Assembly (NCBI GenBank): GCA_035544575.1 | Contig: DATKEC010000021.1 | Coordinates: forward strand, 1 to 53,569 | DNA from: DATHWB01 sp035544575 | Lineage (GTDB): Bacteria > Actinomycetota > Acidimicrobiia > Spongiisociales > ZC4RG35 | Direction of reading: 5' to 3' | Length of the DNA: 53,569 nt | Shown here: in pieces, positions 40,506 to 47,701 of the stretch | Layout of the letters: the number at the start of each line of letters is the position of its first letter | Numbering within the stretch: the first letter of the stretch is position 1 | Position numbers and translations under genes: made by a program | Notes under the pieces: model-generated | The model's input: the letters and a program-made list of their open reading frames with translations, nothing else | Told to the model about the DNA's origin: nothing | Database searches by the model: none

Positions 40506-41675
40506 TCACATGCTGACGGCGTCCCGGCGCCTCTCGTTGAGCTTCGCCCGATAGGCCGCGGCGGCGGACTCTATCCAACGGTCGCGTTCGATCCGGCTGG
40601 CGAGCGGTCCGAGCCGCGTACGGAGCGCAGCCAGAGTGGCGCCATCGATCGATGCCAGTTGCTGATAACTGTGGATGCCGATTTCGCCGAGTACGGCTGC
40701 GAACGCAGGACCGATCCCATGGATTGTCGTGAGATCGTCGGTGGATTCCAGGTTGAGGACCACAACCCGGTCGTCCTCACGGTCTTGTCGCCTGCCCCGC
40801 TCGCGGGGGATGGCCGGGGGGAGACCTGAATGGATCGGCAGCCGCACCCGCCCCCTATCCACCACTGGCTCGGCGAACTCCTCTGTCTGGGTGTCCTCCG
40901 TCTGGGTGTCCAGCTTCTCCGTTTCCTCCGCACGGCTATCGGTCTCGCGAGCGCTCTCGTCGGGTACGGCCTCGATACTGGTGAGGTCGATCGTCACGAC
41001 TGGGTCCCCCAACACCTCTTCGGGTGGTAGCGGGTGATGCTCCGGCGGCGATTCATCGAGTTGCGGTTCGCTCGACGGAGCCTGGAACTGCAGCGTCGAG
41101 AGCAGGCGACTGACCGCGTCGACTCGGGGCTCAGCGAGCGCAGGCGGCTCTGAAGTGCCGAGCGGCTCGCGATGTTCGGACGCAGCGGCGGTCAAGGCCC
41201 GCCCGAGCAATATCGAGATCGCGGCGAGAACTCCGATCAGGCCCCAGGTGAAGACGTTGTCACCGTCGACCCGGTACCGACCGACGATCACTCCGAACCC
41301 GAACGACCCGACCGACATCGCCACCAGGACCAGATACCACATGACCAAACGCCTCGTGGTGCTGCGTCGAAGTTCGGAGAGGAGCGTGGAGATGCGCCGG
41401 TGCCGGTTGGCGAAACGCGCTTGGGAGACGCGTGGCGTTCTCAGCACCGTGTCCGCCTCGAACAGAGGGCGATCTCGCGGCGCCACGATCCACCGTTCGC
41501 CGTCAACCCGGAGTTGGTACCCCTTGTCCTGCGGCTCGCCGATGAACTGTTCGACACTCCACTTACCGACCGACGTCTCGTCGACGAACATCTCGACGTC
41601 GGTTCCTGACACGTCGAGGAGGACGTCATACACGTCGGCCGAGTCATGTGACTTCAGCAGCGCGCGGTGGAGCAT
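40506..41675 (-). CDS. Membrane protein with a C-terminal helix-hairpin-helix domain
   Basis: A 389-residue protein. About residues 1-100 are a soluble region with no recognised motif, followed by two hydrophobic helices (about residues 110-130 and 143-163). An acidic Glu/Asp/Pro-rich linker runs to about residue 305, and the C-terminus has a helix-hairpin-helix unit, LTTIHGIGPAFAAVLGEIGI followed by HSYQQLASI, of the kind that binds DNA non-specifically or mediates protein contacts. A GGGAGG site lies 9 nt before the ATG and TAGCAT (41715-41710) may be the -10. It is convergent with the large secreted gene and divergent from the GT gene. Why a DNA-binding-type motif sits on a membrane anchor here is unclear. 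Confidence 0.7.
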   Translation of the reverse strand: MLHRALLKSHDSADVYDVLLDVSGTDVEMFVDETSVGKWSVEQFIGEPQDKGYQLRVDGERWIVAPRDRPLFEADTVLRTPRVSQARFANRHRRISTLLSELRRSTTRRLVMWYLVLVAMSVGSFGFGVIVGRYRVDGDNVFTWGLIGVLAAISILLGRALTAAASEHREPLGTSEPPALAEPRVDAVSRLLSTLQFQAPSSEPQLDESPPEHHPLPPEEVLGDPVVTIDLTSIEAVPDESARETDSRAEETEKLDTQTEDTQTEEFAEPVVDRGRVRLPIHSGLPPAIPRERGRRQDREDDRVVVLNLESTDDLTTIHGIGPAFAAVLGEIGIHSYQQLASIDGATLAALRTRLGPLASRIERDRWIESAAAAYRAKLNERRRDAVSM

Positions 41676-41788
41676 CTCCCAAGGCCTCCCAAGCCTTTGC
41701 TCGCGGGGATGCTAGCGGTTGGCCGGGTTTTGTCTCAGGGAGATGGAGGGCGGAGGTGGACGATGTCGGCCCCGGTACGCTGCCGCCC
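41676..41788. promoter_or_regulatory. Divergent promoter region: membrane HhH protein and glycosyltransferase
   Basis: A 113-bp gap. On the minus strand TAGCAT (41715-41710) and GGGAGG (41690-41685) serve the HhH membrane protein. On the plus strand TACGCT (41776-41781) ends exactly 7 nt before GTG 41789, the leaderless pattern. Nothing else was recognised in the gap. Confidence 0.45.
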
Positions 41789-42997
41789 GTGTCCGCCGAC
41801 GAAGCCCTCTCCATCGCCTACATCATCGGGCGTTACCCGTTGCTGACCACCACGTTCATCGATCGAGAGATCACCGAAGCCCGGAGGCAGGGTGCCCGCG
41901 TGCACGTCCTGTCTCTCCGTCCGCCCGATGCACGCAGCCTGTCGCCGGCTCAGGAGGCGTTGGTGGGCTCCGTGAGCTACGTGCGTCCGATCGGCGTGTG
42001 GCGGCTCATCCGAGCCCACGTCCGATTCCTCAGGTCCCGCCCAGGAGCGCTGGCTCGGGCGTATGTTCGCCTCGCGACGCTGCCTCACGACTCGTTGCGG
42101 TCACGTGTCAAGACGGTGTTGCATGTGGGCCTCGGTGTGGCCGCCGCCGACACGCTGGGGGCGAAGCGTCCAGACCATCTCCATGCCCACTTCATCGACC
42201 GGGCGGCGGTCGCCGCATGGGTCAGCTCGCGCCTGCTGGACGTACCGTTCAGTGTCACCGCCCATGCCAACGACATCTACGTGTCGCCCGTGCTGCTGGC
42301 CGACAAGCTGGCTGCAGCAAAATTCGCTGCCACCTGCACCGAGTACAACCGCAGCTACCTGCTCGAAGCGGTGGGTCCGGGCCGGGCGGACATCGTCACC
42401 ATCCATCACGGAATCGACCTGCAGTCCTTTCCGGCGCGCCGCCGATCGAGGTCACCACTGGTCCTGGCTGTCGGACAACTCCGCGAGAAGAAGGGTCTCC
42501 GTCATCTGATCGACGCCGCCGCCCTGCTGGCAGACCGCAATTTCGACGTTGTCATTGCCGGCGACGGTCCCCTCAGAGCCGAGCTTCAGGACCAAGTCGA
42601 TTCGCTCGGGCTCGGCGAGAAGGTTCGGCTGCTCGGAGCGGTCTCACACGATCGTGTCCTCGAGTTGATGCAGTCGGCGACGGTGTTCGTGCTTCCGGCA
42701 GTGGTGGCCGCCGATGGCGATCGTGACGGGATACCAAATGTCATCCTCGAGGCAATGGCGATGGAGTTGCCGGTGGTCGCCACCCGGCATTCGGGCATAC
42801 CCGAAGCGGTGATCGACGGTGCAACCGGAGTCCTCGTGGAGGTCGGCGATCCGATGGCGCTGGCCGGGGCGATCGTCCGAGTGCTCGACGATGCCGATGG
42901 TGCAGCCCGAATGGGCGTTGAGGGTCGCGCACTGGTGGCGAGTCGGTTCGACCTCGAACGCAACGTCGGTCAGCTGCTGGAAAAGATGCGCCAATGA
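41789..42997 (+). CDS. Family 4-type glycosyltransferase (first of the second group)
   Basis: A 402-residue GT-B glycosyltransferase. The C-terminal half has VLAVGQLREKKGLRHLIDAA, DGDRDGIPNVILEAMAMELP (E-x7-E) and VVATRHSGIPE, and HAHFIDRAAVAAW and SVTAHANDIYV are typical of the colanic/amylovoran-type GT4 group. The GTG at 41789 was chosen because TACGCT stands 7 nt upstream; an in-frame extension back to 41648 crosses that promoter and overlaps the divergent gene. It is followed by another GT with an ATGA overlap. Confidence 0.86.
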   Translation: MSADEALSIAYIIGRYPLLTTTFIDREITEARRQGARVHVLSLRPPDARSLSPAQEALVGSVSYVRPIGVWRLIRAHVRFLRSRPGALARAYVRLATLPHDSLRSRVKTVLHVGLGVAAADTLGAKRPDHLHAHFIDRAAVAAWVSSRLLDVPFSVTAHANDIYVSPVLLADKLAAAKFAATCTEYNRSYLLEAVGPGRADIVTIHHGIDLQSFPARRRSRSPLVLAVGQLREKKGLRHLIDAAALLADRNFDVVIAGDGPLRAELQDQVDSLGLGEKVRLLGAVSHDRVLELMQSATVFVLPAVVAADGDRDGIPNVILEAMAMELPVVATRHSGIPEAVIDGATGVLVEVGDPMALAGAIVRVLDDADGAARMGVEGRALVASRFDLERNVGQLLEKMRQ

Positions 42998-44025
42998 CGC
43001 CGGTGAAGATCATCGACGCCGCGGCCCAGAAAGACGCTCTCTTCCTCGTGTGGGGGCCGCCGAGCCACGGACCGCGCAGTCGTGTCTTCGCCCGGGAACT
43101 GGGTGTCCCGTTGCACAACGTCTACTCGACCCGGCGACGCGGCGCCTGGGCCGCTCCCTGGAAATACACCTATCAGGCGGTGGCCACGATCTGGTTGCTG
43201 GCGCGCATGCGTCCCAAGCTGGTGTTCGTGCAGAGCCCTCCGAGCTTTGCAGTCATCGTCGTCGCCGCATATTGCGCCATCGCCTCGGCCCGTTTCGTCG
43301 TCGACGCGCACAGTGCGGCGATGCAGGCCACCGTGTGGACGCGACCTCGTGCCCTGTATCGGTGGCTGGCGCGGCGCGCCGTCGTCACGATTGTCACGAA
43401 CGAGACATTCTCGGCACGAATCGAGGGCTGGGGGGCTCGCGCATTGGTGCTCAAGGACATCCCGACTGCCTTCCCGATCGGGGACGCTCCGGAGCTGGCC
43501 GACGGCATGAACATTCTCGTGGTCTCCACGTTCGCCGGCGACGAGCCGCTGGGCGAAGTGGTCGAGGCGGCCCGGCGACTCCCGGCGGTCCGATTTCATG
43601 TGACGGGTGATCCAGAGCGTGGTCGGCAGACATTCGACTTGTCCGGGGCACCTCCGAATCTCCGCTTCACCGGATACCTGCCGGACGAGGAGTATTACGG
43701 CCTGATGGCAGGTGCGGACCTGGTCATGTGTCTGACGACCCGGAACGACACGATGCAGCGAGGCGCTTGTGAGGCTCTCAGCATCGGCACACCGATCATC
43801 ACGTCGGACTGGCCCCTGCTGCGGGGCTATTTCAGCGATGGCACCGTGTACGTCAGATCCGATGCCGACTCCATCGAAGCCGGGGTTCGAGACGCCATCG
43901 CCAGGATCGACGAGCTCGGAGACGGCATCCGCCGGCTGAGGGATCGTCAGTGGAATGAATGGGTGGAAGGCTCAACGACGCTCGCTACCCTGATCCATCA
44001 GGGGATGATGGGAGGCCGGGGCTGA
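42994..44025 (+). CDS. Glycosyltransferase with GT-B fold (second of the second group)
   Basis: A 343-residue protein of GT-B type. The N-terminal half (LVWGPPSHGPRSRVFARELG, FVQSPPSFAVIVVA, VVDAHSAAM) resembles glycosyltransferases that lack a strong membrane anchor, and the C-terminal half has MAGADLVMCLTTRND and GACEALSIGTPIITSDWP, a donor-site pattern with one acidic residue. It has a hydrophobic stretch at about residues 83-100. ATGA overlap with the previous GT. It probably adds one sugar of the repeat unit; donor unknown. Confidence 0.75.
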   Translation: MTPVKIIDAAAQKDALFLVWGPPSHGPRSRVFARELGVPLHNVYSTRRRGAWAAPWKYTYQAVATIWLLARMRPKLVFVQSPPSFAVIVVAAYCAIASARFVVDAHSAAMQATVWTRPRALYRWLARRAVVTIVTNETFSARIEGWGARALVLKDIPTAFPIGDAPELADGMNILVVSTFAGDEPLGEVVEAARRLPAVRFHVTGDPERGRQTFDLSGAPPNLRFTGYLPDEEYYGLMAGADLVMCLTTRNDTMQRGACEALSIGTPIITSDWPLLRGYFSDGTVYVRSDADSIEAGVRDAIARIDELGDGIRRLRDRQWNEWVEGSTTLATLIHQGMMGGRG

Positions 44026-44071
44026 ACTACAGCACACAGATGCTGTTCGATTCGACACGCGAGGTGCGCTG

Positions 44072-45385
44072 ATGGCGCATGTCAGCGTGTTCGGTTTGGG
44101 CTATGTGGGCACGGTGACGGCCGCTGCCCTGGCTGCGGCCGGCCACGACGTCATCGGGATCGATCCGAATCCGGTCAAAGTCGAATCTGTGCGTCATGGC
44201 CGGAGTCCTGTGATCGAACGCGGCCTGGACGAGCTACTGGAACGCGTGGTGGCGGAAGGGCGTCTGACGGCCACCAGCGATCCCGCCGAGGCCGTCCGGG
44301 CGACGTCGATCTCGGTCGTCTGCGTGGGCACGCCGAGCCGTGAGAATGGCTCGCTCGACCTGTCCCACGTGCGAAACGTCTCCCGTGAGATCGGTGCGGC
44401 CCTCCCGGACGATAGGTTCCATGTGGTCGTCGTTCGCAGCACGATGCTTCCCGGATCGACCGAAGGTGTCGTCATCGCCGACATCGAAGCGGCTTCCGGT
44501 CGCCGGCGAATCGAGGACTTCGGTGTGAGCTTCAACCCGGAGTTCCTGCGGGAAGGCTCCTCGCTCCACGACTACGACCACCCTCCGTACACCCTCATCG
44601 GTTCGGAGGACACCAGAACCGCCGAAATCGTCGAATCGCTCTACACCCACATCGATGCCGACGTGATCCACGCCCCTCTTTCAGTCGCCGAGATGGTGAA
44701 ATACGTCTCGAACGCCTACCACGCGTTGAAGGTGTCATTTGCCAACGAGATCGGCAACATCTGCGCAGCCCAGGACATCGACAGCCACGCCGTGATGGAC
44801 ATCTTCGTCCGCGACACCAAGCTCAACGTGTCGGCCGCGTACCTCAAGCCCGGCTTCGCCTTCGGCGGGAGCTGTCTTCCGAAGGATCTTCGGGCACTCA
44901 CCTACCACGGCCGGCGCCTCGACGTCGTCAGCCCGGTGCTCGAATCCATCATGCCGAGCAACCAACTCCAGGTGGAGAGGGCTTTTCGGATGATCGAAGC
45001 AACCGGAAAGCGAGCGGTCGGGGTGCTCGGCATGAGCTTCAAGCCGGGTACCGACGATCTCCGGGAAAGTCCGATGGTCGAGCTCATCGAGCGTCTCATC
45101 GGGAAAGGCTTCGACGTCCGAGTCTTCGATCGCAACGTCTCGCTCGCCGGCCTGCAAGGCGCCAACCGCACCTACATCGAGCGGGAGATCCCGCACATCG
45201 CCACCCTCATGTTCGAGTCCCTCGACGACCTGGTCGACGTCTCCGAAGTGCTCGTGGTGGGCCACAAGGACGCCGAGTTCGATCGGGCGGTGGCGGGCGC
45301 CGGCTCCGGAAAGGCGATCGTCGATCTCGTCCGCATCGCCACCGAAATCGATGACCGCGCCGGCTATGCCGGCATTGCGTGGTGA
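44072..45385 (+). CDS. GDP-mannose/UDP-glucose 6-dehydrogenase family protein
   Basis: A 437-residue NAD-dependent nucleotide-sugar dehydrogenase that oxidises a hexose C6 to a uronic acid in two steps. Rossmann motif GLGYVG at residues 8-13; the catalytic cysteine is C268 in GGSCLPKD; NPEFLREGSSLHDYDHPPYTLIG and ALKVSFANEIGN are family hallmarks, the former resembling GDP-mannose dehydrogenase (AlgD). It would supply GDP-mannuronate or UDP-glucuronate, giving the polysaccharide acidic sugars. An AGGTG-type ribosome site stands before ATG. It begins 46 nt after the previous GT and is followed at 4 nt by another GT. Confidence 0.88.
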   Translation: MAHVSVFGLGYVGTVTAAALAAAGHDVIGIDPNPVKVESVRHGRSPVIERGLDELLERVVAEGRLTATSDPAEAVRATSISVVCVGTPSRENGSLDLSHVRNVSREIGAALPDDRFHVVVVRSTMLPGSTEGVVIADIEAASGRRRIEDFGVSFNPEFLREGSSLHDYDHPPYTLIGSEDTRTAEIVESLYTHIDADVIHAPLSVAEMVKYVSNAYHALKVSFANEIGNICAAQDIDSHAVMDIFVRDTKLNVSAAYLKPGFAFGGSCLPKDLRALTYHGRRLDVVSPVLESIMPSNQLQVERAFRMIEATGKRAVGVLGMSFKPGTDDLRESPMVELIERLIGKGFDVRVFDRNVSLAGLQGANRTYIEREIPHIATLMFESLDDLVDVSEVLVVGHKDAEFDRAVAGAGSGKAIVDLVRIATEIDDRAGYAGIAW

Positions 45386-45389
45386 GGAG

Positions 45390-46571
45390 ATGAACCGTCG
45401 CCACTGCATGGTCGTGCACTCCTACTACCCGGTGGGTGAGACGCGGGTACAACGACAGGCGGGTGCACTCATGGCGGCGGGCATCGGAGTCGATGTCATC
45501 TGTCTCAAAGGCACCGGTGAGGCGCGGGTCGAGGTCGTCGATGGTGTCGCCGTTCGGCGCCTGCCAGTCGGCCGCCACCGGGGCTCGGGCATGCTCGTCC
45601 AGCTGGTCGAGTACCTGGTTTTTCTCGTTCTGGCGAGTCTCGTGCTGGGCTGGCGCCAACTCCGCAAGGGCTATGACACCGTCCAGGTTCACACCCTCCC
45701 GGATGCGCTGGTCTTTTCTGCATTCATCCCCAAGCTGGTCGGGACGCCGATCCTTCTCGACGTTCACGATCTGTTGCCGGAGTTCTTCCGGGCCCGGACG
45801 GGCCTCCGGGAGACCCATCCGCTCGTCCGGCTGGCGCGCTGGGAGGAGCGAATCTCGGTTCGTTTCGCTGACCACGTCATCACGGTCACCGAGGGTTGGC
45901 GTCGAACGGTCATGGACCGATGCGACACACCGGATGTGTCCGTCGTCATGAACCTCGCAGATCCGGTCGTCTTCAAACCGCGTGCTGGCCATGTGCCTGC
46001 CGAAGGCTTTTCGATCGTGTACCACGGAACGCTCACAGAGCGCTACGGAGTCATGTTGCTCGTCGAGGCCGTGGCGGAACTCGCCCGAACCACCGATGGC
46101 GTGCACCTGCACCTTCTCGGGGACGGGGATGCCAGACCTGAACTCGAAGGACTCATCGCGGATCTCCAAATGGAGGCGTTCGTGACGATGAGCGACGGCA
46201 TGGTCTCCACTCGCGAGGTCGTCGCCGCCATCGAGTCTGCCAGCGTCGGCGTGGTGCCCAATCTGTCGAACGTTTTCACCGACGGGCTCTTGCCGACGAA
46301 GCTTCTCGAGTACGTCGCAGTCGGAATCCCCATCGTGGCTGCCCGCACCCCGATGGTCGCGGAGTACTTCGCAGACGACCAGATCGCCTTCTTCGAGCCA
46401 GGGGACGTTGCCGGGCTCGTCGCGGTGCTCGAAAAGCTCGCGGCGAACCCCGACGAGGGCGCTGAGCTGGCCGCCGCGGCCGCGCGCTTCAGCGACGTCC
46501 ACAACTGGCATGCGGAGTCGGCTCGTTATGTGAACCTCGTCTCAGGACTCGGCACGGACCGCCGCCGATGA
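45390..46571 (+). CDS. Glycosyltransferase, family 4-type (third of the second group)
   Basis: A 393-residue GT-B enzyme: HSYYPVGETRVQRQAGAL at the N-terminus, DVHDLLPEFFRAR in the N-terminal half, VYHGTLTERYGVMLLVEAV and DGLLPTKLLEYVAVGIPIVAAR (donor-binding helix) in the C-terminal half. One hydrophobic segment (about residues 65-85) may dock it to the membrane. ATG 45390 has GAGGAG just upstream. It ends in an ATGA overlap with the acyltransferase-like gene. Confidence 0.86.
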   Translation: MNRRHCMVVHSYYPVGETRVQRQAGALMAAGIGVDVICLKGTGEARVEVVDGVAVRRLPVGRHRGSGMLVQLVEYLVFLVLASLVLGWRQLRKGYDTVQVHTLPDALVFSAFIPKLVGTPILLDVHDLLPEFFRARTGLRETHPLVRLARWEERISVRFADHVITVTEGWRRTVMDRCDTPDVSVVMNLADPVVFKPRAGHVPAEGFSIVYHGTLTERYGVMLLVEAVAELARTTDGVHLHLLGDGDARPELEGLIADLQMEAFVTMSDGMVSTREVVAAIESASVGVVPNLSNVFTDGLLPTKLLEYVAVGIPIVAARTPMVAEYFADDQIAFFEPGDVAGLVAVLEKLAANPDEGAELAAAAARFSDVHNWHAESARYVNLVSGLGTDRRR

Positions 46572-47629
46572 CCGCTGAGGCGGTGGGACTGGAGGTGGAG
46601 CTGTCCGAGGTGCCGGCAGCCACCAGTGCACTGTGGGCGACCCTGGTGCGACAGCGGCGCACCGAGGTGTTCCACTCGCCGACCTGGGCTGCGGTGCTCG
46701 CCGACACCTACGGTTTCGATGTGCGGGCCCGCATCCTCCACCGCGGCGGGAGTCCTGAGGCCGGGATTGCATTCGTCACCCTCGACGATCACCTCGGACG
46801 CCGTCACGTGACCCTTCCGTTCTCAGACTTCTGTGACCCTCTCGTAGACGACGATTCACAGCTGCGTCGGCTGATCGACGATCACTTGTCGGGTCCAGCT
46901 GCGGTGACCATCAAGCGTCGCGTCACCGAGACACGCAGCGACTCAGCGGAGCTGACCGAAGGCGCTCGCTTCGCCTGGCACGGCATCGACGTGGGCGGCG
47001 ACATCGACGCCGCATGGGATCGGCTGGACTCGGGCGCGCGTCGCGCCATCCGCAAGGCGCAGGCCGCCGGTATCACCGTTCGTGCTGCGACCTCGCTCGA
47101 CGACCTGCGGTCTTTCTTCGAACTCCATCTTGCGGTACGAAAATACAAGTACCGCCTCCTCAGTCAGCCCTGGCGATTCTTCGAGTCGATCTGGCACCGA
47201 TTCTTGGCTCCAGGCGAGGGAGTCCTGCTGCTGGCCGAGGTCGAGGGGCGCGTCGTGGGCGGTGTGCTGTTCCTCACCTGGGGTGACACCCTCTATTACA
47301 AGTTCAATGCCTCCGACATGGACCAACTCTCGGTTCGACCCAACGACGTGGTGTTGTGGGAGGGAATGAAATGGGCGAACGAGAGCGGGTTGTCCATGGT
47401 GGATCTCGGGGTGAGCGATCTCGATCAGCCTGGGCTCATCCGGTACAAGCAGAAGTACGCGTCGCAGGACGGCGAGGTCGTGGTACTCCGCAAGCCGGGC
47501 GCGGTGCGACCAGGCGACGCCGAGGCCAGAGCCCTCCTGGGCGAGGTGACACGGCTGTTCGTCGACCCGTCCGTCCCCGATGCCATCACCGAACGAGCGG
47601 GGGACGCTCTCTACGGCTTCTTCACCTGA
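46568..47629 (+). CDS. FemAB/GNAT-type acyltransferase-like protein
   Basis: A 353-residue protein with the two-lobed GNAT/FemAB pattern: N-terminal FHSPTWAAVLADTYGFD, a middle RRAIRKAQAAGITV helix, and LLLAEVEGRVVGGVLFLTWGDTLYYKFNASD followed by LWEGMKWANESGLSMVDLG, as in the CelD/BcsL-type GNAT family associated with polysaccharide genes. It probably attaches an acyl or amino-acyl group to an amino sugar made by the aminotransferase. No signal peptide. Overlaps the GT by ATGA; a terminator-like hairpin follows. Confidence 0.78.
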   Translation: MTAEAVGLEVELSEVPAATSALWATLVRQRRTEVFHSPTWAAVLADTYGFDVRARILHRGGSPEAGIAFVTLDDHLGRRHVTLPFSDFCDPLVDDDSQLRRLIDDHLSGPAAVTIKRRVTETRSDSAELTEGARFAWHGIDVGGDIDAAWDRLDSGARRAIRKAQAAGITVRAATSLDDLRSFFELHLAVRKYKYRLLSQPWRFFESIWHRFLAPGEGVLLLAEVEGRVVGGVLFLTWGDTLYYKFNASDMDQLSVRPNDVVLWEGMKWANESGLSMVDLGVSDLDQPGLIRYKQKYASQDGEVVVLRKPGAVRPGDAEARALLGEVTRLFVDPSVPDAITERAGDALYGFFT

Positions 47630-47632
47630 TCG

Positions 47633-47649
47633 AGGCGGGCTAGCCGCCT
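47633..47649 (+). terminator. Hairpin after the acyltransferase-like gene
   Basis: AGGCGG-GCTAG-CCGCCT, a perfect 6-bp stem with a 5-nt loop, lies 4 nt after the stop codon. No T tract follows (GCTTCTGA), so Rho-independent termination is only weakly supported. It separates the GT operon from the next promoter. Confidence 0.35.
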
Positions 47650-47657
47650 GCTTCTGA

Positions 47658-47663
47658 TACCGT
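47658..47663 (+). promoter_or_regulatory. -10 element (TACCGT) of the beta-helix/SLH gene
   Basis: TACCGT lies 38 nt before ATG 47702. The leader carries GGAGGGG with 8-9 nt spacing to that ATG, so this gene, unlike many in the window, has a conventional leader and ribosome site. Confidence 0.4.
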
Positions 47664-47701
47664 TCCACCGGGCGCGGACCGGGATGGAGGGGACAACCAC
47701 G

